Positions 20,260 through 30,321 of a DNA stretch of 64,000 nt are shown in pieces. Numbering within the stretch: the stretch's first letter is position 1; every line of letters starts with the position of its first letter. The notes under the pieces were generated by a model. The model was not told where the DNA came from. It made no database searches and worked only from the letters and a program-made list of their open reading frames with translations. A program made the position numbers and the translations under genes. The DNA is from Geminocystis sp. NIES-3709 (GTDB lineage: Bacteria; Cyanobacteriota; Cyanobacteriia; Cyanobacteriales; Cyanobacteriaceae): positions 1,925,262-1,989,261 of the forward strand of contig NZ_AP014821.1 in NCBI RefSeq assembly GCF_001548115.1, given 5' to 3'.

Positions 20260-21354
20260 TTATTCGGGAAAAAATTGTTGTACAAATGCTAAATTAGCGG
20301 TGTCTCTTAGAATAAGAAATATTCCTAAACCTAGTAATAAAACTAATCCTGTTTGCATGATCCCCTCTTGTAATTTGTTAGGCAGAGGTTTTCCCATAAT
20401 TCCTTCTACAGCTAAAAATGCCAATTGTCCGCCGTCAAGGGCCGGTAAAGGTAAAATGTTGATAATAGCTAAGTTAATACTAATTAAAGCTCCAAACTGA
20501 AATAAGTTACCTAAATCATTCTTGGCTAATTCTGCTCCCACCGCTACGATCGCAATTGGCCCCGCTACTTGTTTTACATTTTCCTGAAAATTACTAATTA
20601 ATTGAGCAAAACCTTGTATAGTCAGTTTTGTATAACGTTCAAATTGTTCCGCTCCCACGGTAAATGCTTCTACAATATCATGAGGACGACGTTTGATAAA
20701 TGCCCCATTAGGTGCTAACATCACCCCTATTTTTCCTTTTCCATTATCCGATAATTCTGGTGTTACAGGTAAAATAAAAGTCTCATTACCTCTTTTCACC
20801 GTGAATTTTAAACTTTCATTGGGAGATTCTTGAATAGTTTTTCTTAAAGTCTCTAAAGCAGTTTCTTCGGCCGGTAATATTTGATTATTGATACCCAGAA
20901 TAATATCTCCTTTTTGCAATCCTGCACTTAAAGCAGGGGAATTCACCTCTGTGATAATTTCGGGAATCAAAACACCGGGTTGATAGTTTATATCTTGTAT
21001 GCCAACAGTTATAGCTTGACTTACTAATAAAAAATAAGCAAAAATTAGATTGGCAATGACTCCGGCACTAATTACGATCGCACGATCGAAGACTGGACGA
21101 TTACGGAGTAGATTAGGATCATCTAAAGAAATGTTACTATCAGGATCATCATCAGGAAAACCCACATAACCACCTAAGGGGAAAGCTCTTAATGCGTATT
21201 CTGTTTCCTTTCCATCATACTTAGCCAACACAGGCCCAAAGCCGATGGAAAATTTACTTACACGAATACCCTGTAATCTTGCCGCTCCAAAATGTCCTAA
21301 TTCATGAACTACGATTAATAAACCTAAAACTGCGATCGCCGCCAATACTGACAT
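20260..21354 (-). CDS. rseP: Site-2 protease, RseP/RIP family zinc metalloprotease
   Basis: An intramembrane protease that cleaves membrane-bound regulators. The zinc motif HELGH lies at residues 17-21 within the first membrane helix, a PDZ domain is seen near 125-205 (GVLIPEIITEVNSPALSAGLQKGD), and the third zinc ligand is in LPLPALDGGQL (about 302-312). Four membrane segments are visible and the length of 364 residues is normal. It overlaps nothing and runs convergent to the histidine kinase, with 6 bases between stops. Confidence 0.92.
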   Translation of the reverse strand: MSVLAAIAVLGLLIVVHELGHFGAARLQGIRVSKFSIGFGPVLAKYDGKETEYALRAFPLGGYVGFPDDDPDSNISLDDPNLLRNRPVFDRAIVISAGVIANLIFAYFLLVSQAITVGIQDINYQPGVLIPEIITEVNSPALSAGLQKGDIILGINNQILPAEETALETLRKTIQESPNESLKFTVKRGNETFILPVTPELSDNGKGKIGVMLAPNGAFIKRRPHDIVEAFTVGAEQFERYTKLTIQGFAQLISNFQENVKQVAGPIAIVAVGAELAKNDLGNLFQFGALISINLAIINILPLPALDGGQLAFLAVEGIMGKPLPNKLQEGIMQTGLVLLLGLGIFLILRDTANLAFVQQFFPE

Positions 21355-21800
21355 AGTATCTAATTTTACTTACAAAATTCTTTAGAGTCTATTATAACCT
21401 CAGTTACTATGAACAATCATTGAGACTTGAAATGAAACCTAAAAAAATTAGTTTTTTCCGATATTACCTGAGTTCGAGGTATTAAACTTTAACTAATATC
21501 TAATTCGGATCATCAGTTATAACAATACTTTGCGTCATGAGCGGTCTTTGCGAGAAATTCTACTATTATTATTCAATAGTTTTGAATCAATTATTCTCAT
21601 ATTTCCCTATTCTCTATTCCTTTTTTCCTCTCTTTACCGATAATTTTATAGTTCACCCTTGGTAATATTGATAGGGCAATTAGATTAACAATTGACAAAC
21701 ATTCAAAAAATAAGATAAGATCATAGATTGTCACTGGTACGATATACTAGAGGCAAATTATATTTATATATACAGAAATGGTGTATAAAAAGCATATCTT
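21355..21800. promoter_or_regulatory. Promoter region of the str operon
   Basis: A 446-base divergent spacer between rseP and rpsL. A good sigma-70-type promoter, TTGACA (21692-21697), 18 bases, TAAGAT (21716-21721), lies about 80 bases before rpsL. Another TATACT is at 21744-21749 without a good -35. A copy of the ACCTnAGTTCGA repeat lies at 21464-21484. No gene is seen. Confidence 0.5.
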
Positions 21801-22175
21801 ATGCCAACTATTCAACAATTAATTCGTAGCGAACGCGCCTTAATTCAAAAGAAAACTAAATCTCCAGCCCTTAAAGAATGTCCTCAGCGTCGTGGGGTTT
21901 GTACAAGAGTTTATACTACAACTCCCAAAAAACCTAACTCAGCATTGAGAAAAGTAGCAAGGGTTCGTTTAACTTCTGGTTTTGAAGTAACTGCATATAT
22001 TCCCGGTATTGGTCATAACCTTCAGGAACACTCCGTAGTGTTAATTAGAGGTGGCAGGGTGAAAGATTTACCCGGTGTAAGATACCACATAGTTAGAGGA
22101 ACTCTTGATGCAACAGGAGTAAAAGACAGAAAGCAAGGACGCTCTAAATATGGAGCAAAACGTCCGAAAGCCTAG
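21801..22175 (+). CDS. rpsL: 30S ribosomal protein S12
   Basis: S12 sits at the decoding centre of the small subunit. The protein starts [12 protein letters not shown] and has the conserved [29 protein letters not shown] block (about 27-56), holding the Lys43 region where streptomycin resistance mutations fall, and [10 protein letters not shown] near 90-99. Length 124 residues is typical. First gene of the str operon, followed by rpsG. Confidence 0.98.
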   Translation: MPTIQQLIRSERALIQKKTKSPALKECPQRRGVCTRVYTTTPKKPNSALRKVARVRLTSGFEVTAYIPGIGHNLQEHSVVLIRGGRVKDLPGVRYHIVRGTLDATGVKDRKQGRSKYGAKRPKA

Positions 22176-22307
22176 AATAAGAAAACATAATTAAAAATAA
22201 AAGAGATTTAATTTTCGGTGTAGAAATTTAAAACTCTCCTTTTTGTTGTGTTATCCATCACTAGATTAAATAATTAATTCCATAGTAATTTTTTAAGGAT
22301 AAATATA

Positions 22308-22778
22308 ATGTCTCGTAGAAGTAAAGCTAAAGTGGTGGAAGTTCCACCAGATCCCCTTTATAACAGTCGCTTGGTTAACATGACCATCCGTAGAATCATG
22401 AAAGATGGGAAAAAATCTCTCGCCGCTAGAATTTTATATGATGCTTTAAGTATCATTGCTGAAAGAACTGGCACTGAAGCGATGGAAACTTTTGAAAAAG
22501 CTATCAAAAACCTTACCCCTTTAGTAGAAGTAAAAGCCAGACGGGTTGGTGGTGCAACTTATCAAGTACCTATGGAAGTTCGTACTTCTCGTGGTAGTAG
22601 TCTAGCTTTGCGTTGGTTGATCCAATTTTCTCGTAAAAGAAGCGGTAAAACTATGTCTATGAAATTGGCTAACGAAATCATGGACGCCGCTAATGAAACT
22701 GGTGGAGCAATCAAAAAAAGAGAAGAAACCCATAAAATGGCTGAAGCTAACAAGGCTTTTGCTCATTATCGTTACTAA
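22308..22778 (+). CDS. rpsG: 30S ribosomal protein S7
   Basis: S7 starts assembly of the 30S head and contacts the exit site. The sequence [23 protein letters not shown] and the [23 protein letters not shown] segment (26-48) are typical, as is the C-terminal [15 protein letters not shown]. Length is 156 residues. It follows rpsL by 132 bases. The spacer carries an imperfect hairpin followed by CCTTTTTG (near 22206-22247), which may attenuate transcription between the two genes (inference). A weak AAGGAT lies before the ATG. Confidence 0.98.
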   Translation: MSRRSKAKVVEVPPDPLYNSRLVNMTIRRIMKDGKKSLAARILYDALSIIAERTGTEAMETFEKAIKNLTPLVEVKARRVGGATYQVPMEVRTSRGSSLALRWLIQFSRKRSGKTMSMKLANEIMDAANETGGAIKKREETHKMAEANKAFAHYRY

Positions 22779-22997
22779 GACTTTTATAAGAAGTTAGGCA
22801 ACAACCCAAGCAAATTAATTAATAATTAAAATATCTCAATTGATTTTTTTTATTTTGCGACACATTTAATCTACATTTTTTCAATTTACTTTCCTAAGAG
22901 TGGTAAGTTTTGTAAAGAACAGTGTAGAATAGTAAACGGTGTCAATTTTTAGCAGAAATAACCTGAAAAGTATTGCTCTAAGTAAAAGGAGGTAACT

Positions 22998-25073
22998 GTG
23001 GCTCGTACAATTCCCCTAGAAAAAGTCCGTAACATTGGTATTGCGGCTCATATAGATGCGGGTAAAACCACAACAACAGAAAGAATACTTTTTTACTCTG
23101 GTATTGTTCACAAGATCGGGGAAGTTCATGATGGAAATGCTGTGACTGACTGGATGGAACAGGAAAGAGAGCGGGGTATAACCATTACTGCCGCTGCTAT
23201 TAGTACTGATTGGAGAGGTCATCACATTAACATTATCGATACCCCCGGCCACGTTGATTTTACCATTGAAGTAGAACGATCGATGCGCGTCTTAGACGGA
23301 GTTATCGCAGTATTTTGTTCTGTGGGAGGAGTTCAGCCTCAGTCGGAAACGGTTTGGCGACAAGCCGATCGATATAAAGTACCTCGTATTGCTTTTGTCA
23401 ATAAAATGGATCGTACAGGAGCAAATTTCTTAAAGGTATATAAACAGGTAAAAGAGCGTTTAAGAGCTCCTGCTGTTGCTATTCAAATTCCCATCGGTAG
23501 TGAAGAAAAATTCCAAGGCATCGTGGATTTAATTACCATGAAAGCCCACATCTATTTAGATGATTTAGGAGAACAAATCAAAATTGCTGATATTCCCACA
23601 GATATATTGGAATTAGCCCAAGAATATCGAGGCTATCTGGTGGAAGCCGTCGCAGAATCAGACGAAAATCTGTTGGAGAAATATTTGGGAGAAGAAGAAA
23701 TTACCGAACAAGAAATTAAATTAGCCCTGCGTCATGGTACTTTAACAGGTGCTTTAATTCCCATGTTGTGCGGTTCAGCTTTTAAAAATAAAGGTGTACA
23801 ACTGCTTTTAGATGCGGTGGTGGATTATTTGCCAGCACCAACGGAAGTACCAGCCATTAAAGGGATTTTGCCCGATGGTGAAGAAGGAGTAAGACACTCT
23901 AGCGATGATGAACCTTTCTCCGCTTTAGCCTTTAAAATTGCATCAGATCCCTATGGTCGTTTAACATTCATTAGGGTTTATTCTGGGGTGTTGACTAAAG
24001 GTACTTATGTATATAATGCTACCAAAAACAAAAAAGAACGCATCTCCCGTTTAATTATCCTCAAGGCAAACGATCGCATCGAGGTGGATGAATTAAGGGC
24101 AGGAGATTTAGGGGCGATTATCGGGTTAAAATTAACCACCACAGGTGACACTTTATGTGATGATCAAAATCCCATCATTTTAGAGTCGTTATATGTACCT
24201 GAACCAGTTATTTCTGTGGCAGTGGAACCAAAAACTACCCAAGATATGGATAAGTTATCCAAAGCCTTACAATCTCTTTCTGACGAAGATCCAACCTTTA
24301 AAGTGAGCGTTGATCCTGAAACTAATCAAACGGTGATCGCTGGTATGGGAGAATTACATTTAGAGATTCTAGTCGATCGAATGTTGCGAGAGTTTAAAGT
24401 AGAAGCCCATGTAGGACAACCTCAAGTAGCTTATCGTGAGACTATTCGTAAGGCAGTAAGAGCCGAAGGCAAATTTATTCGTCAAAGTGGCGGAAAAGGG
24501 CAATATGGTCATGTGGTAATCGAAATCGAGCCTCAAGAAGAAGGTAAAGGCTTTGAATTTGTATCGAAAATCGTAGGTGGTACAATTCCCAAAGAATATA
24601 TCCCCTCCATCGGTCAAGGCATCAAAGAAGCCTGTGAATCTGGTATAATGGCAGGTTATCCCGTAATAGATCTCAAAGTTACTCTCATTGATGGTTCATT
24701 CCACGATGTGGACTCATCGGAAATGGCGTTTAAAATTGCCGGTTCAATGGCAATTCGGGATGGTGTTGAAAAAGCAGCACCTGTATTGTTAGAACCAATG
24801 ATGAAAGTTGAGGTAGAAGTACCAGACAATTTCTTAGGAGATGTCATGGGAGATCTTAACTCTCGTCGTGGCACGATCGAAGGCATGAACTCAGAAGATA
24901 GTATTGCTAAAGTTACAGCCAAAGTTCCTTTAGGGGCGATGTTCGGATATGCGACTGATATTCGCTCTAAGACCCAAGGACGTGGTATATTTAGCATGGA
25001 GTTCAGTAATTATGCCGAAGTTCCTAGCAATGTGGCAAATACCATTATTGCTAAAAATAGAGGTTATCTATAG
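22998..25073 (+). CDS. fusA: Elongation factor G
   Basis: EF-G drives translocation on the ribosome using GTP. The P-loop AHIDAGKTT is at 17-25, the G3 DTPGHVD at 81-87 and G4 NKMD at 135-138. Domains II to V follow. Length 691 residues is standard for the main EF-G. The start is GTG at 22998 behind a strong AGGAGG, reading [24 protein letters not shown]; no better ATG exists. Third gene of the str operon. Confidence 0.98.
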   Translation: MARTIPLEKVRNIGIAAHIDAGKTTTTERILFYSGIVHKIGEVHDGNAVTDWMEQERERGITITAAAISTDWRGHHINIIDTPGHVDFTIEVERSMRVLDGVIAVFCSVGGVQPQSETVWRQADRYKVPRIAFVNKMDRTGANFLKVYKQVKERLRAPAVAIQIPIGSEEKFQGIVDLITMKAHIYLDDLGEQIKIADIPTDILELAQEYRGYLVEAVAESDENLLEKYLGEEEITEQEIKLALRHGTLTGALIPMLCGSAFKNKGVQLLLDAVVDYLPAPTEVPAIKGILPDGEEGVRHSSDDEPFSALAFKIASDPYGRLTFIRVYSGVLTKGTYVYNATKNKKERISRLIILKANDRIEVDELRAGDLGAIIGLKLTTTGDTLCDDQNPIILESLYVPEPVISVAVEPKTTQDMDKLSKALQSLSDEDPTFKVSVDPETNQTVIAGMGELHLEILVDRMLREFKVEAHVGQPQVAYRETIRKAVRAEGKFIRQSGGKGQYGHVVIEIEPQEEGKGFEFVSKIVGGTIPKEYIPSIGQGIKEACESGIMAGYPVIDLKVTLIDGSFHDVDSSEMAFKIAGSMAIRDGVEKAAPVLLEPMMKVEVEVPDNFLGDVMGDLNSRRGTIEGMNSEDSIAKVTAKVPLGAMFGYATDIRSKTQGRGIFSMEFSNYAEVPSNVANTIIAKNRGYL

Positions 25074-25164
25074 CAGAAGGCAAAAGTTAAAATCTGATGT
25101 CTCCGATAATGTACTCTGTAATATTAATTAATTTAATTCATTAAATAAAGGAAAAACAAAGAAA

Positions 25165-26394
25165 ATGGCACGGGAAAAATTTGAAAGAACGAAACCCCAC
25201 GTTAATATTGGTACGATCGGTCACGTTGACCACGGTAAAACTACTCTTACCGCAGCTATTACCTTAACTTTATCTGCACTCGGTCAAGCAAAAGCTCGTA
25301 AATACGATGAAATCGACGCAGCTCCCGAAGAAAAAGCTCGTGGTATTACCATCAACACCGCTCACGTTGAATACGAATCTCCCGATCGTCACTATGCTCA
25401 CGTTGACTGTCCCGGCCACGCTGACTATGTTAAAAACATGATCACTGGTGCGGCTCAAATGGATGGAGCTATTTTAGTAGTATCTGCTGCGGATGGTCCT
25501 ATGCCTCAAACCCGTGAACACATTCTCTTAGCTAGACAGGTTGGCGTACCTAGTCTCGTTGTATTCTTAAACAAAGAAGATCAAGTGGATGACGCTGAAT
25601 TATTAGAACTCGTTGAATTAGAAGTTCGTGAATTATTAACTGAGTATGGTTTCCCTGGAGATGATATTCCTATCGTTGCTGGTTCTGCTTTAAGAGCTGT
25701 TGAGCAAATGACTGCTAATCCCAAAACCCAAAAAGGTGAAAACGAGTGGACTGATAAAATTCATGCTCTCATGGAAGCAGTAGATAACTATATCCCTACC
25801 CCTGAGCGTGACATTGACAAGCCTTTCTTAATGGCTGTGGAAGATGTATTCTCCATCACTGGTCGTGGTACTGTTGCTACTGGTCGTATTGAACGTGGAA
25901 AAGTTAAAGTTCAAGAAACCGTAGAATTAGTTGGTATTCGTGACACCCGTAGCACCACTGTTACCGGGGTTGAAATGTTCCAAAAAACCTTAGACGAAGG
26001 TATGGCCGGAGACAACGTAGGTGTTCTTCTTCGTGGTGTACAAAAAGAAGATATTGAACGTGGTATGGTATTAGCTAAACCCGGTTCTATTACTCCTCAC
26101 ACCAAGTTTGAAGCGGAAGTTTACGTTCTCAAAAAAGAAGAAGGTGGTCGTCATACTCCTTTCTTCCCCGGATACCGTCCTCAGTTTTATGTGCGTACCA
26201 CTGACGTAACTGGAACTATCAGTGACTTTACTGCTGATGATGGTAGCGCTGCTGAAATGGTTATGCCAGGCGATCGTATCAAAATGACCGTTGAATTAAT
26301 CAACCCCATTGCGATCGAGCAAGGTATGCGTTTTGCTATTCGTGAAGGTGGCCGTACCATTGGTGCGGGTGCTGTAGCTAAAATCTTAAAATAA
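25165..26394 (+). CDS. tuf: Elongation factor Tu
   Basis: EF-Tu delivers aminoacyl-tRNA to the ribosome. The start [27 protein letters not shown] is canonical, with the P-loop GHVDHGKT at 19-26, DCPGHADYV near 81-89 and NKED (in place of the usual NKxD, with Glu before Asp) near 136-139. Domains 2 and 3 complete the 409 residues, the usual length for cyanobacteria and plastids. Codon use is strongly biased, as expected for a highly expressed gene. It is followed by a terminator, so rpsJ downstream may depend on read-through or its own promoter. Confidence 0.98.
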   Translation: MAREKFERTKPHVNIGTIGHVDHGKTTLTAAITLTLSALGQAKARKYDEIDAAPEEKARGITINTAHVEYESPDRHYAHVDCPGHADYVKNMITGAAQMDGAILVVSAADGPMPQTREHILLARQVGVPSLVVFLNKEDQVDDAELLELVELEVRELLTEYGFPGDDIPIVAGSALRAVEQMTANPKTQKGENEWTDKIHALMEAVDNYIPTPERDIDKPFLMAVEDVFSITGRGTVATGRIERGKVKVQETVELVGIRDTRSTTVTGVEMFQKTLDEGMAGDNVGVLLRGVQKEDIERGMVLAKPGSITPHTKFEAEVYVLKKEEGGRHTPFFPGYRPQFYVRTTDVTGTISDFTADDGSAAEMVMPGDRIKMTVELINPIAIEQGMRFAIREGGRTIGAGAVAKILK

Positions 26395-26405
26395 GCTGAC
26401 ATGAT

Positions 26406-26439
26406 AGGGGGTACAGATAGTTTTGTGCGCCCCCTTTTT
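26406..26439 (+). terminator. Intrinsic terminator after tuf
   Basis: AGGGGG (26406-26411) pairs with CCCCCT (26430-26435), and the T run continues to 26439. It starts 12 bases after the tuf stop, separating tuf from rpsJ. Confidence 0.75.
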
Positions 26440-26592
26440 GTCGCTATTTAAGCCCTTTTACCAAGACAAAAGATAAAACAAAATTACCCTTATTATTCCC
26501 AAGTATTAGTAGTAATAAGTGTTCATTGTTCCTTGTTAACTGTTCATTGTCTTCCGTACCTTGAAAATTTACACACATACAAAATATTAATC

Positions 26593-26910
26593 ATGGCCAC
26601 ATTACAACAACAAAAAATTCGTATTCGTCTTAAAGCATTTGATCGTCGTTTACTCGATACATCTTGTACCAAAATTGTTGAAACAGCTAATCGTACCAAT
26701 GCGCAACCAGTAGGCCCTATTCCTCTCCCTACAAAACGTAAAATTTATTGTGTGCTGAGATCTCCCCACGTTGATAAGGATTCGAGAGAACATTTTGAAA
26801 CCCGTACTCATCGGCGTGTTATAGATATATATCAACCTTCTTCTAAAACGATCGATGCTTTGATGAAATTAGATTTACCTGCAGGGGTAGATATTGAAGT
26901 AAAACTCTAA
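26593..26910 (+). CDS. rpsJ: 30S ribosomal protein S10
   Basis: S10 is part of the 30S head and also the NusE transcription factor. The start is the ATG at 26593 ([17 protein letters not shown]), giving 105 residues as usual; an upstream in-frame ATG at 26533 would add 20 residues that match no family member. Conserved blocks are [24 protein letters not shown] and [13 protein letters not shown]. In cyanobacteria rpsJ ends the str operon behind tuf, as it does here. Confidence 0.97.
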   Translation: MATLQQQKIRIRLKAFDRRLLDTSCTKIVETANRTNAQPVGPIPLPTKRKIYCVLRSPHVDKDSREHFETRTHRRVIDIYQPSSKTIDALMKLDLPAGVDIEVKL

Positions 26911-27007
26911 ATATTTGTTGTTTAAAATAACTAACCATCAATGGTTATTTTCGGATCATTAAACCCTAAATGCTATAATAGTAAATTGTGCCAATTTAGA
27001 TAAAACC

Positions 27008-27211
27008 ATGCCAAAATTAAAAACCAAAAAATCTGCGGCTAAACGTTTTCGTATTACTGGAAGTGGGAAAAAAATTGTCCGCCGTAAAGCAAATAAAAAT
27101 CACCTATTAGAACATAAAAGTAAAGAACAAAAACGTCGTCGTTTAAGTAATCTTGCTTTAGTGCATGAGAATGACGAAAAAGAAGTTCGTTTAATGTTAC
27201 CTTACGCCTAA
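27008..27211 (+). CDS. rpmI: 50S ribosomal protein L35
   Basis: A 67-residue basic protein with [21 protein letters not shown] and a central [15 protein letters not shown]-like block, which is the L35 signature. It is followed 50 bases later by rplT, the conserved pair. infC, often first in this operon in other bacteria, is not present here. Confidence 0.97.
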   Translation: MPKLKTKKSAAKRFRITGSGKKIVRRKANKNHLLEHKSKEQKRRRLSNLALVHENDEKEVRLMLPYA

Positions 27212-27261
27212 AAAATTAAGTTTATTTAATTTATTCCTCATCAAATTTAATTGTAAAAAAA

Positions 27262-27612
27262 ATGACCAGAGTAAAAAGAGGTAACGTCGCCCGTAAAAGA
27301 CGTAATAAAATTTTAAAGTTAGCTAAAGGCTTTCGTGGTTCACATTCTAAGCTATTTCGTACCGCTAACCAGCAGGTGATGAAAGCCCTTCGTAATGCTT
27401 ACCGAGATCGTCGTAAGAAGAAAAGAGATTTTCGTCGTCTTTGGATTGCTCGTATCAATGCAGCAGCTAGACTTCAAGGTATTAGCTACAGTCAGTTAAT
27501 TAACAAGTTGGATAAGGCTAATATTGTATTAAATCGTAAAATTTTGGCGCAGTTAGCTATTCAAGATGCTGATGCCTTTCAAAAAGTTGTTGAATTAGCT
27601 GTTAACAGTTGA
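27262..27612 (+). CDS. rplT: 50S ribosomal protein L20
   Basis: L20 binds 23S rRNA early in 50S assembly. [26 protein letters not shown] and the [18 protein letters not shown] block (about 53-70) identify it, with length 116 residues. It lies behind rpmI and is followed by a terminator. Confidence 0.98.
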   Translation: MTRVKRGNVARKRRNKILKLAKGFRGSHSKLFRTANQQVMKALRNAYRDRRKKKRDFRRLWIARINAAARLQGISYSQLINKLDKANIVLNRKILAQLAIQDADAFQKVVELAVNS

Positions 27613-27642
27613 AATCTCGATCGAATTACATATTAATAAAAG

Positions 27643-27684
27643 AGTGTTCAAAAGCAGTTCTTAACGCTTAAGGACACTTTTTTT
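27643..27684 (+). terminator. Intrinsic terminator of rpmI-rplT
   Basis: AGTGTTC (27643-27649) pairs with GGACACT (27672-27678), with inner AAGC/GCTT pairing, and a run of T residues follows to 27684. It begins about 30 bases after the rplT stop. Confidence 0.8.
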
Positions 27685-27806
27685 GTTTTCATAAATTTTG
27701 TCTTGTATGTTTTGTTATTACAGAATAAAGTCTTTTATTCGTCAGTTAAATCTAATTTTCTGTTAACTTATAGTAATAACTTTGAGTTTTAAGAGAAAAT
27801 ATAGTT

Positions 27807-28154
27807 ATGTCACAATTTATTGTCACTTTGATTGTTACTGCTATCTCTATGATAGTAACAGCTAAAGTTATCCCCGGTATCGTGATTAATAGTGTTCAAG
27901 CCTCTTTAATTGGTGCCTTTGTGTTTGGTCTTGTTAATGCTATTGTGAAACCACTTTTAATTTTATTCACCCTTCCAGCTACAATTCTGAGTCTTGGTTT
28001 ATTTTTGTTTGTTGTGAATGCACTTTGTTTTTGGCTGGTAGCTTATTTTACTCCCGGATTTGAAGTTAAAGGTTTTTTTGATGCCCTTTTCGGTTCAGTT
28101 TTGTTATCTCTTGTGGCTGGTTTCTTAAATCAATTTTTCGATAAATCAGCTTAA
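27807..28154 (+). CDS. YvlD/phage-holin-4-type membrane protein
   Basis: A 115-residue protein with four hydrophobic segments and the pattern [54 protein letters not shown], which is split here by function: VNAIVKPLL and [11 protein letters not shown] are hallmarks of the YvlD group. Homologs are annotated as phage holin family proteins, but they occur as ordinary chromosomal genes and their role is not established. Gene is alone, between the rplT terminator and an ABC exporter. Confidence 0.85.
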   Translation: MSQFIVTLIVTAISMIVTAKVIPGIVINSVQASLIGAFVFGLVNAIVKPLLILFTLPATILSLGLFLFVVNALCFWLVAYFTPGFEVKGFFDALFGSVLLSLVAGFLNQFFDKSA

Positions 28155-28177
28155 ATTTTTTTACTAATTTTGAAAAT

Positions 28178-28194
28178 AGTGGGCATTGCCCACT
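28178..28194. repeat. Perfect GTGGGCATTGCCCAC-type hairpin
   Basis: AGTGGGCATTGCCCACT is a near-perfect palindrome that forms a 7-bp GC-rich stem with a three-base loop. It sits between the holin-like gene and the ABC exporter gene. Similar sequences are common dispersed spacer elements in cyanobacteria; it may end the upstream transcript. Confidence 0.6.
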
Positions 28195-28222
28195 CCATAA
28201 ATCAAAAAAATACTACTTTTTC

Positions 28223-30007
28223 ATGATTTCTAAATCTGTTCATCCGTTATCTCGTTTAGTCAAATATTCCCACAAATATCAGACTTCTATTTATCAAGCG
28301 GTAACTTGTTCTATTCTAAATAAGTTATTTGATTTAGCTCCTCCTGTATTAATTGGTGCGGCAGTAGATGTGGTGGTAAATCGTCAAGATTCTGTTATTG
28401 CTAAGTTTGGGGGAGTTGACACTGTTTTTGGACAATTATTAGTTTTAACGGCTTATTCAGGGGTTATTTGGGGTTTAGAATCAATTTTTGAGTACGCATA
28501 CCAACGTTTATGGCGTAATCTTGCCCAAAATATACAGCATGATTTACGCCTGGATGCTTATCGTCATATTCAAGATTTAGAGTTAGAGTATTTTGAAAAT
28601 AGAAGCACTGGAAGACTTTTAGCCATTCTTAATGATGATATTAACCAATTAGAACGGTTTTTGGATGTTGGTGCTAATGATATTTTACAGATTGTTACCA
28701 CTGTAATTGTTATTAGTGCCACTTTTTTCGTCTTAACTCCTAACACTGCATGGATGACTATTATTCCTATTCCTATTATTATCTGGGGTGCGATCGCATT
28801 TCAAAAATTTCTTGCTCCTCGTTATATGGATGTTAGGGAAAAAGTAAGTGTGCTTAATAGTCGTCTAGCGAATAATTTGACTGGTATTACTACCATAAAA
28901 AGTTTTACCACAGAACACTATGAAATAGATCGAATCCGTAAAGATAGTGAAGCCTACTTAAGGAGTAATCAAAAAGCAATTACCTTAAGTGCGGCATTTA
29001 TTCCCTTAATTCGAGTGGTAATTTTAGCCGGATTCGTGGGAATTTTACTCTATGGTGGTTTGGAAGTTGAAAAAGGTAACTTAGCGGTGGGTACTTATAG
29101 CGTATTAGTATTCATGACTCAAAGACTACTTTGGCCTTTAACGGGATTAGGACAAACCCTTGATTTATATCAACGGGCAATGGCTTCCACTTCAAGAGTG
29201 ATGGATGTTTTAGATACTCCTATGACGATTCATTCAGGAGATTTACCTTTACCTCTAAACGGTGTCAAAGGTGAAATTCAATTTAATAATATTACGTTTG
29301 CTTACAACGAAAGAGACCCCGTCTTAGAAAATTTTAACTTGATGATTCCTGCCACTTCAACAATTGCTATCGTCGGCTCGACAGGTTCAGGAAAAAGTAC
29401 TATAGTTAAGTTATTGTTGCGGTTTTACGAAATTCAATCAGGTAATATAACTCTTGATGGCATCAATCTTAAAGATATTGTATTGTATGATTTACGTCGT
29501 GCCATTGGTTTAGTCAGTCAAGATGTGTTTTTGTTTCATGGCAGTGTGAGAGAGAATATTGCTTATGGTAGCCCGAATGCCACAGAAGAAGATATTATTA
29601 AAGCGGCACAAATAGCAGAAGCTCACGAATTTATTATTGAATTGCCTCAAGATTATGATACGATCGTGGGTGAAAGAGGACAGAAATTATCAGGAGGACA
29701 AAGACAAAGATTATCTATTGCAAGGGCAATTTTGAAAAATCCCCCTATCCTAATTCTTGACGAGGCAACTTCAGCAGTAGATAATGAGACGGAAGCTGCG
29801 ATCGCAAAATCTTTAGAACATATTACACAGAATCGTACTACGATAATGATAGCCCATCGACTTTCCACCATTCGTCATGCAGACTGTATTTATGTGCTGG
29901 AAAAAGGAAAAATTGTTGAGCAAGGAAAACATGAGGAGTTGATAGAAAAACAGGGAATTTATGAAAGTTTATGGAGAGTACAAACAGGAAATATTCATTT
30001 AAAATAA
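28223..30007 (+). CDS. ABC exporter, fused permease and ATPase (MsbA/MDR-like)
   Basis: A half-transporter of 594 residues with six membrane helices (about 20-320) and a C-terminal ATPase. The ATPase has Walker [10 protein letters not shown] (about 387-395), signature LSGGQRQR (about 490-497) and Walker [11 protein letters not shown] (about 510-519), and the switch His in IAHRLST. Such proteins act as homodimers exporting lipids, peptides or drugs; the substrate is not predictable. The ATG follows an AT-rich spacer with no strong ribosome binding site. Confidence 0.92.
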   Translation: MISKSVHPLSRLVKYSHKYQTSIYQAVTCSILNKLFDLAPPVLIGAAVDVVVNRQDSVIAKFGGVDTVFGQLLVLTAYSGVIWGLESIFEYAYQRLWRNLAQNIQHDLRLDAYRHIQDLELEYFENRSTGRLLAILNDDINQLERFLDVGANDILQIVTTVIVISATFFVLTPNTAWMTIIPIPIIIWGAIAFQKFLAPRYMDVREKVSVLNSRLANNLTGITTIKSFTTEHYEIDRIRKDSEAYLRSNQKAITLSAAFIPLIRVVILAGFVGILLYGGLEVEKGNLAVGTYSVLVFMTQRLLWPLTGLGQTLDLYQRAMASTSRVMDVLDTPMTIHSGDLPLPLNGVKGEIQFNNITFAYNERDPVLENFNLMIPATSTIAIVGSTGSGKSTIVKLLLRFYEIQSGNITLDGINLKDIVLYDLRRAIGLVSQDVFLFHGSVRENIAYGSPNATEEDIIKAAQIAEAHEFIIELPQDYDTIVGERGQKLSGGQRQRLSIARAILKNPPILILDEATSAVDNETEAAIAKSLEHITQNRTTIMIAHRLSTIRHADCIYVLEKGKIVEQGKHEELIEKQGIYESLWRVQTGNIHLK

Positions 30008-30321
30008 AAATTTGTAATATTTAGATCTTGCACCTCTATTACCTCAGTTCGACATAAAAGTTTTGATTAAGGTAGGAGACAGGAGATAAGAAATAGTAGT
30101 AATAATTGATTGTAAAACTACTAAAATTGATTTTTCTAGTTTTGTTTCATTAGTATTGTCCCATTATTGTAAACCTGACAAATATGCACATCCCCTTGTA
30201 TTTAATTATTATTAACTTTAATTTATGTATTTTTTATGAATAATCAGAGGGATTTTTTTCTTTAAAAATGCTTTAATAGTTAACTTTTGATACATAGAAA
30301 ATATTAAATATTTCCTCTATT
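30008..30321. other. Gap with repeat sequences between the ABC exporter and priA
   Basis: A convergent spacer of 314 bases. It contains one arm of a dispersed 18-bp repeat (30019-30036) and a copy of the ACCTnAGTTCGA repeat (about 30041-30057), then AT-rich DNA. No gene is seen. Confidence 0.5.
30019..30036 (-). repeat. 18-bp dispersed repeat, copy 1 (inverted)
   Basis: The minus strand reads GAGGTGCAAGATCTAAAT, identical over 18 bases to 36727-36744 on the plus strand. Both copies are intergenic. Longer similarity on either side is not evident. Confidence 0.65.

Noticed and set aside
26533-26592. Twenty extra codons at the rpsJ N-terminus
   Set aside because: The added residues match nothing in S10; the ATG at 26593 gives the usual length.
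27807-28154. A phage origin for the holin-type protein
   Set aside because: The family name is historical; the gene lies between ribosomal and transporter genes, without other phage genes.
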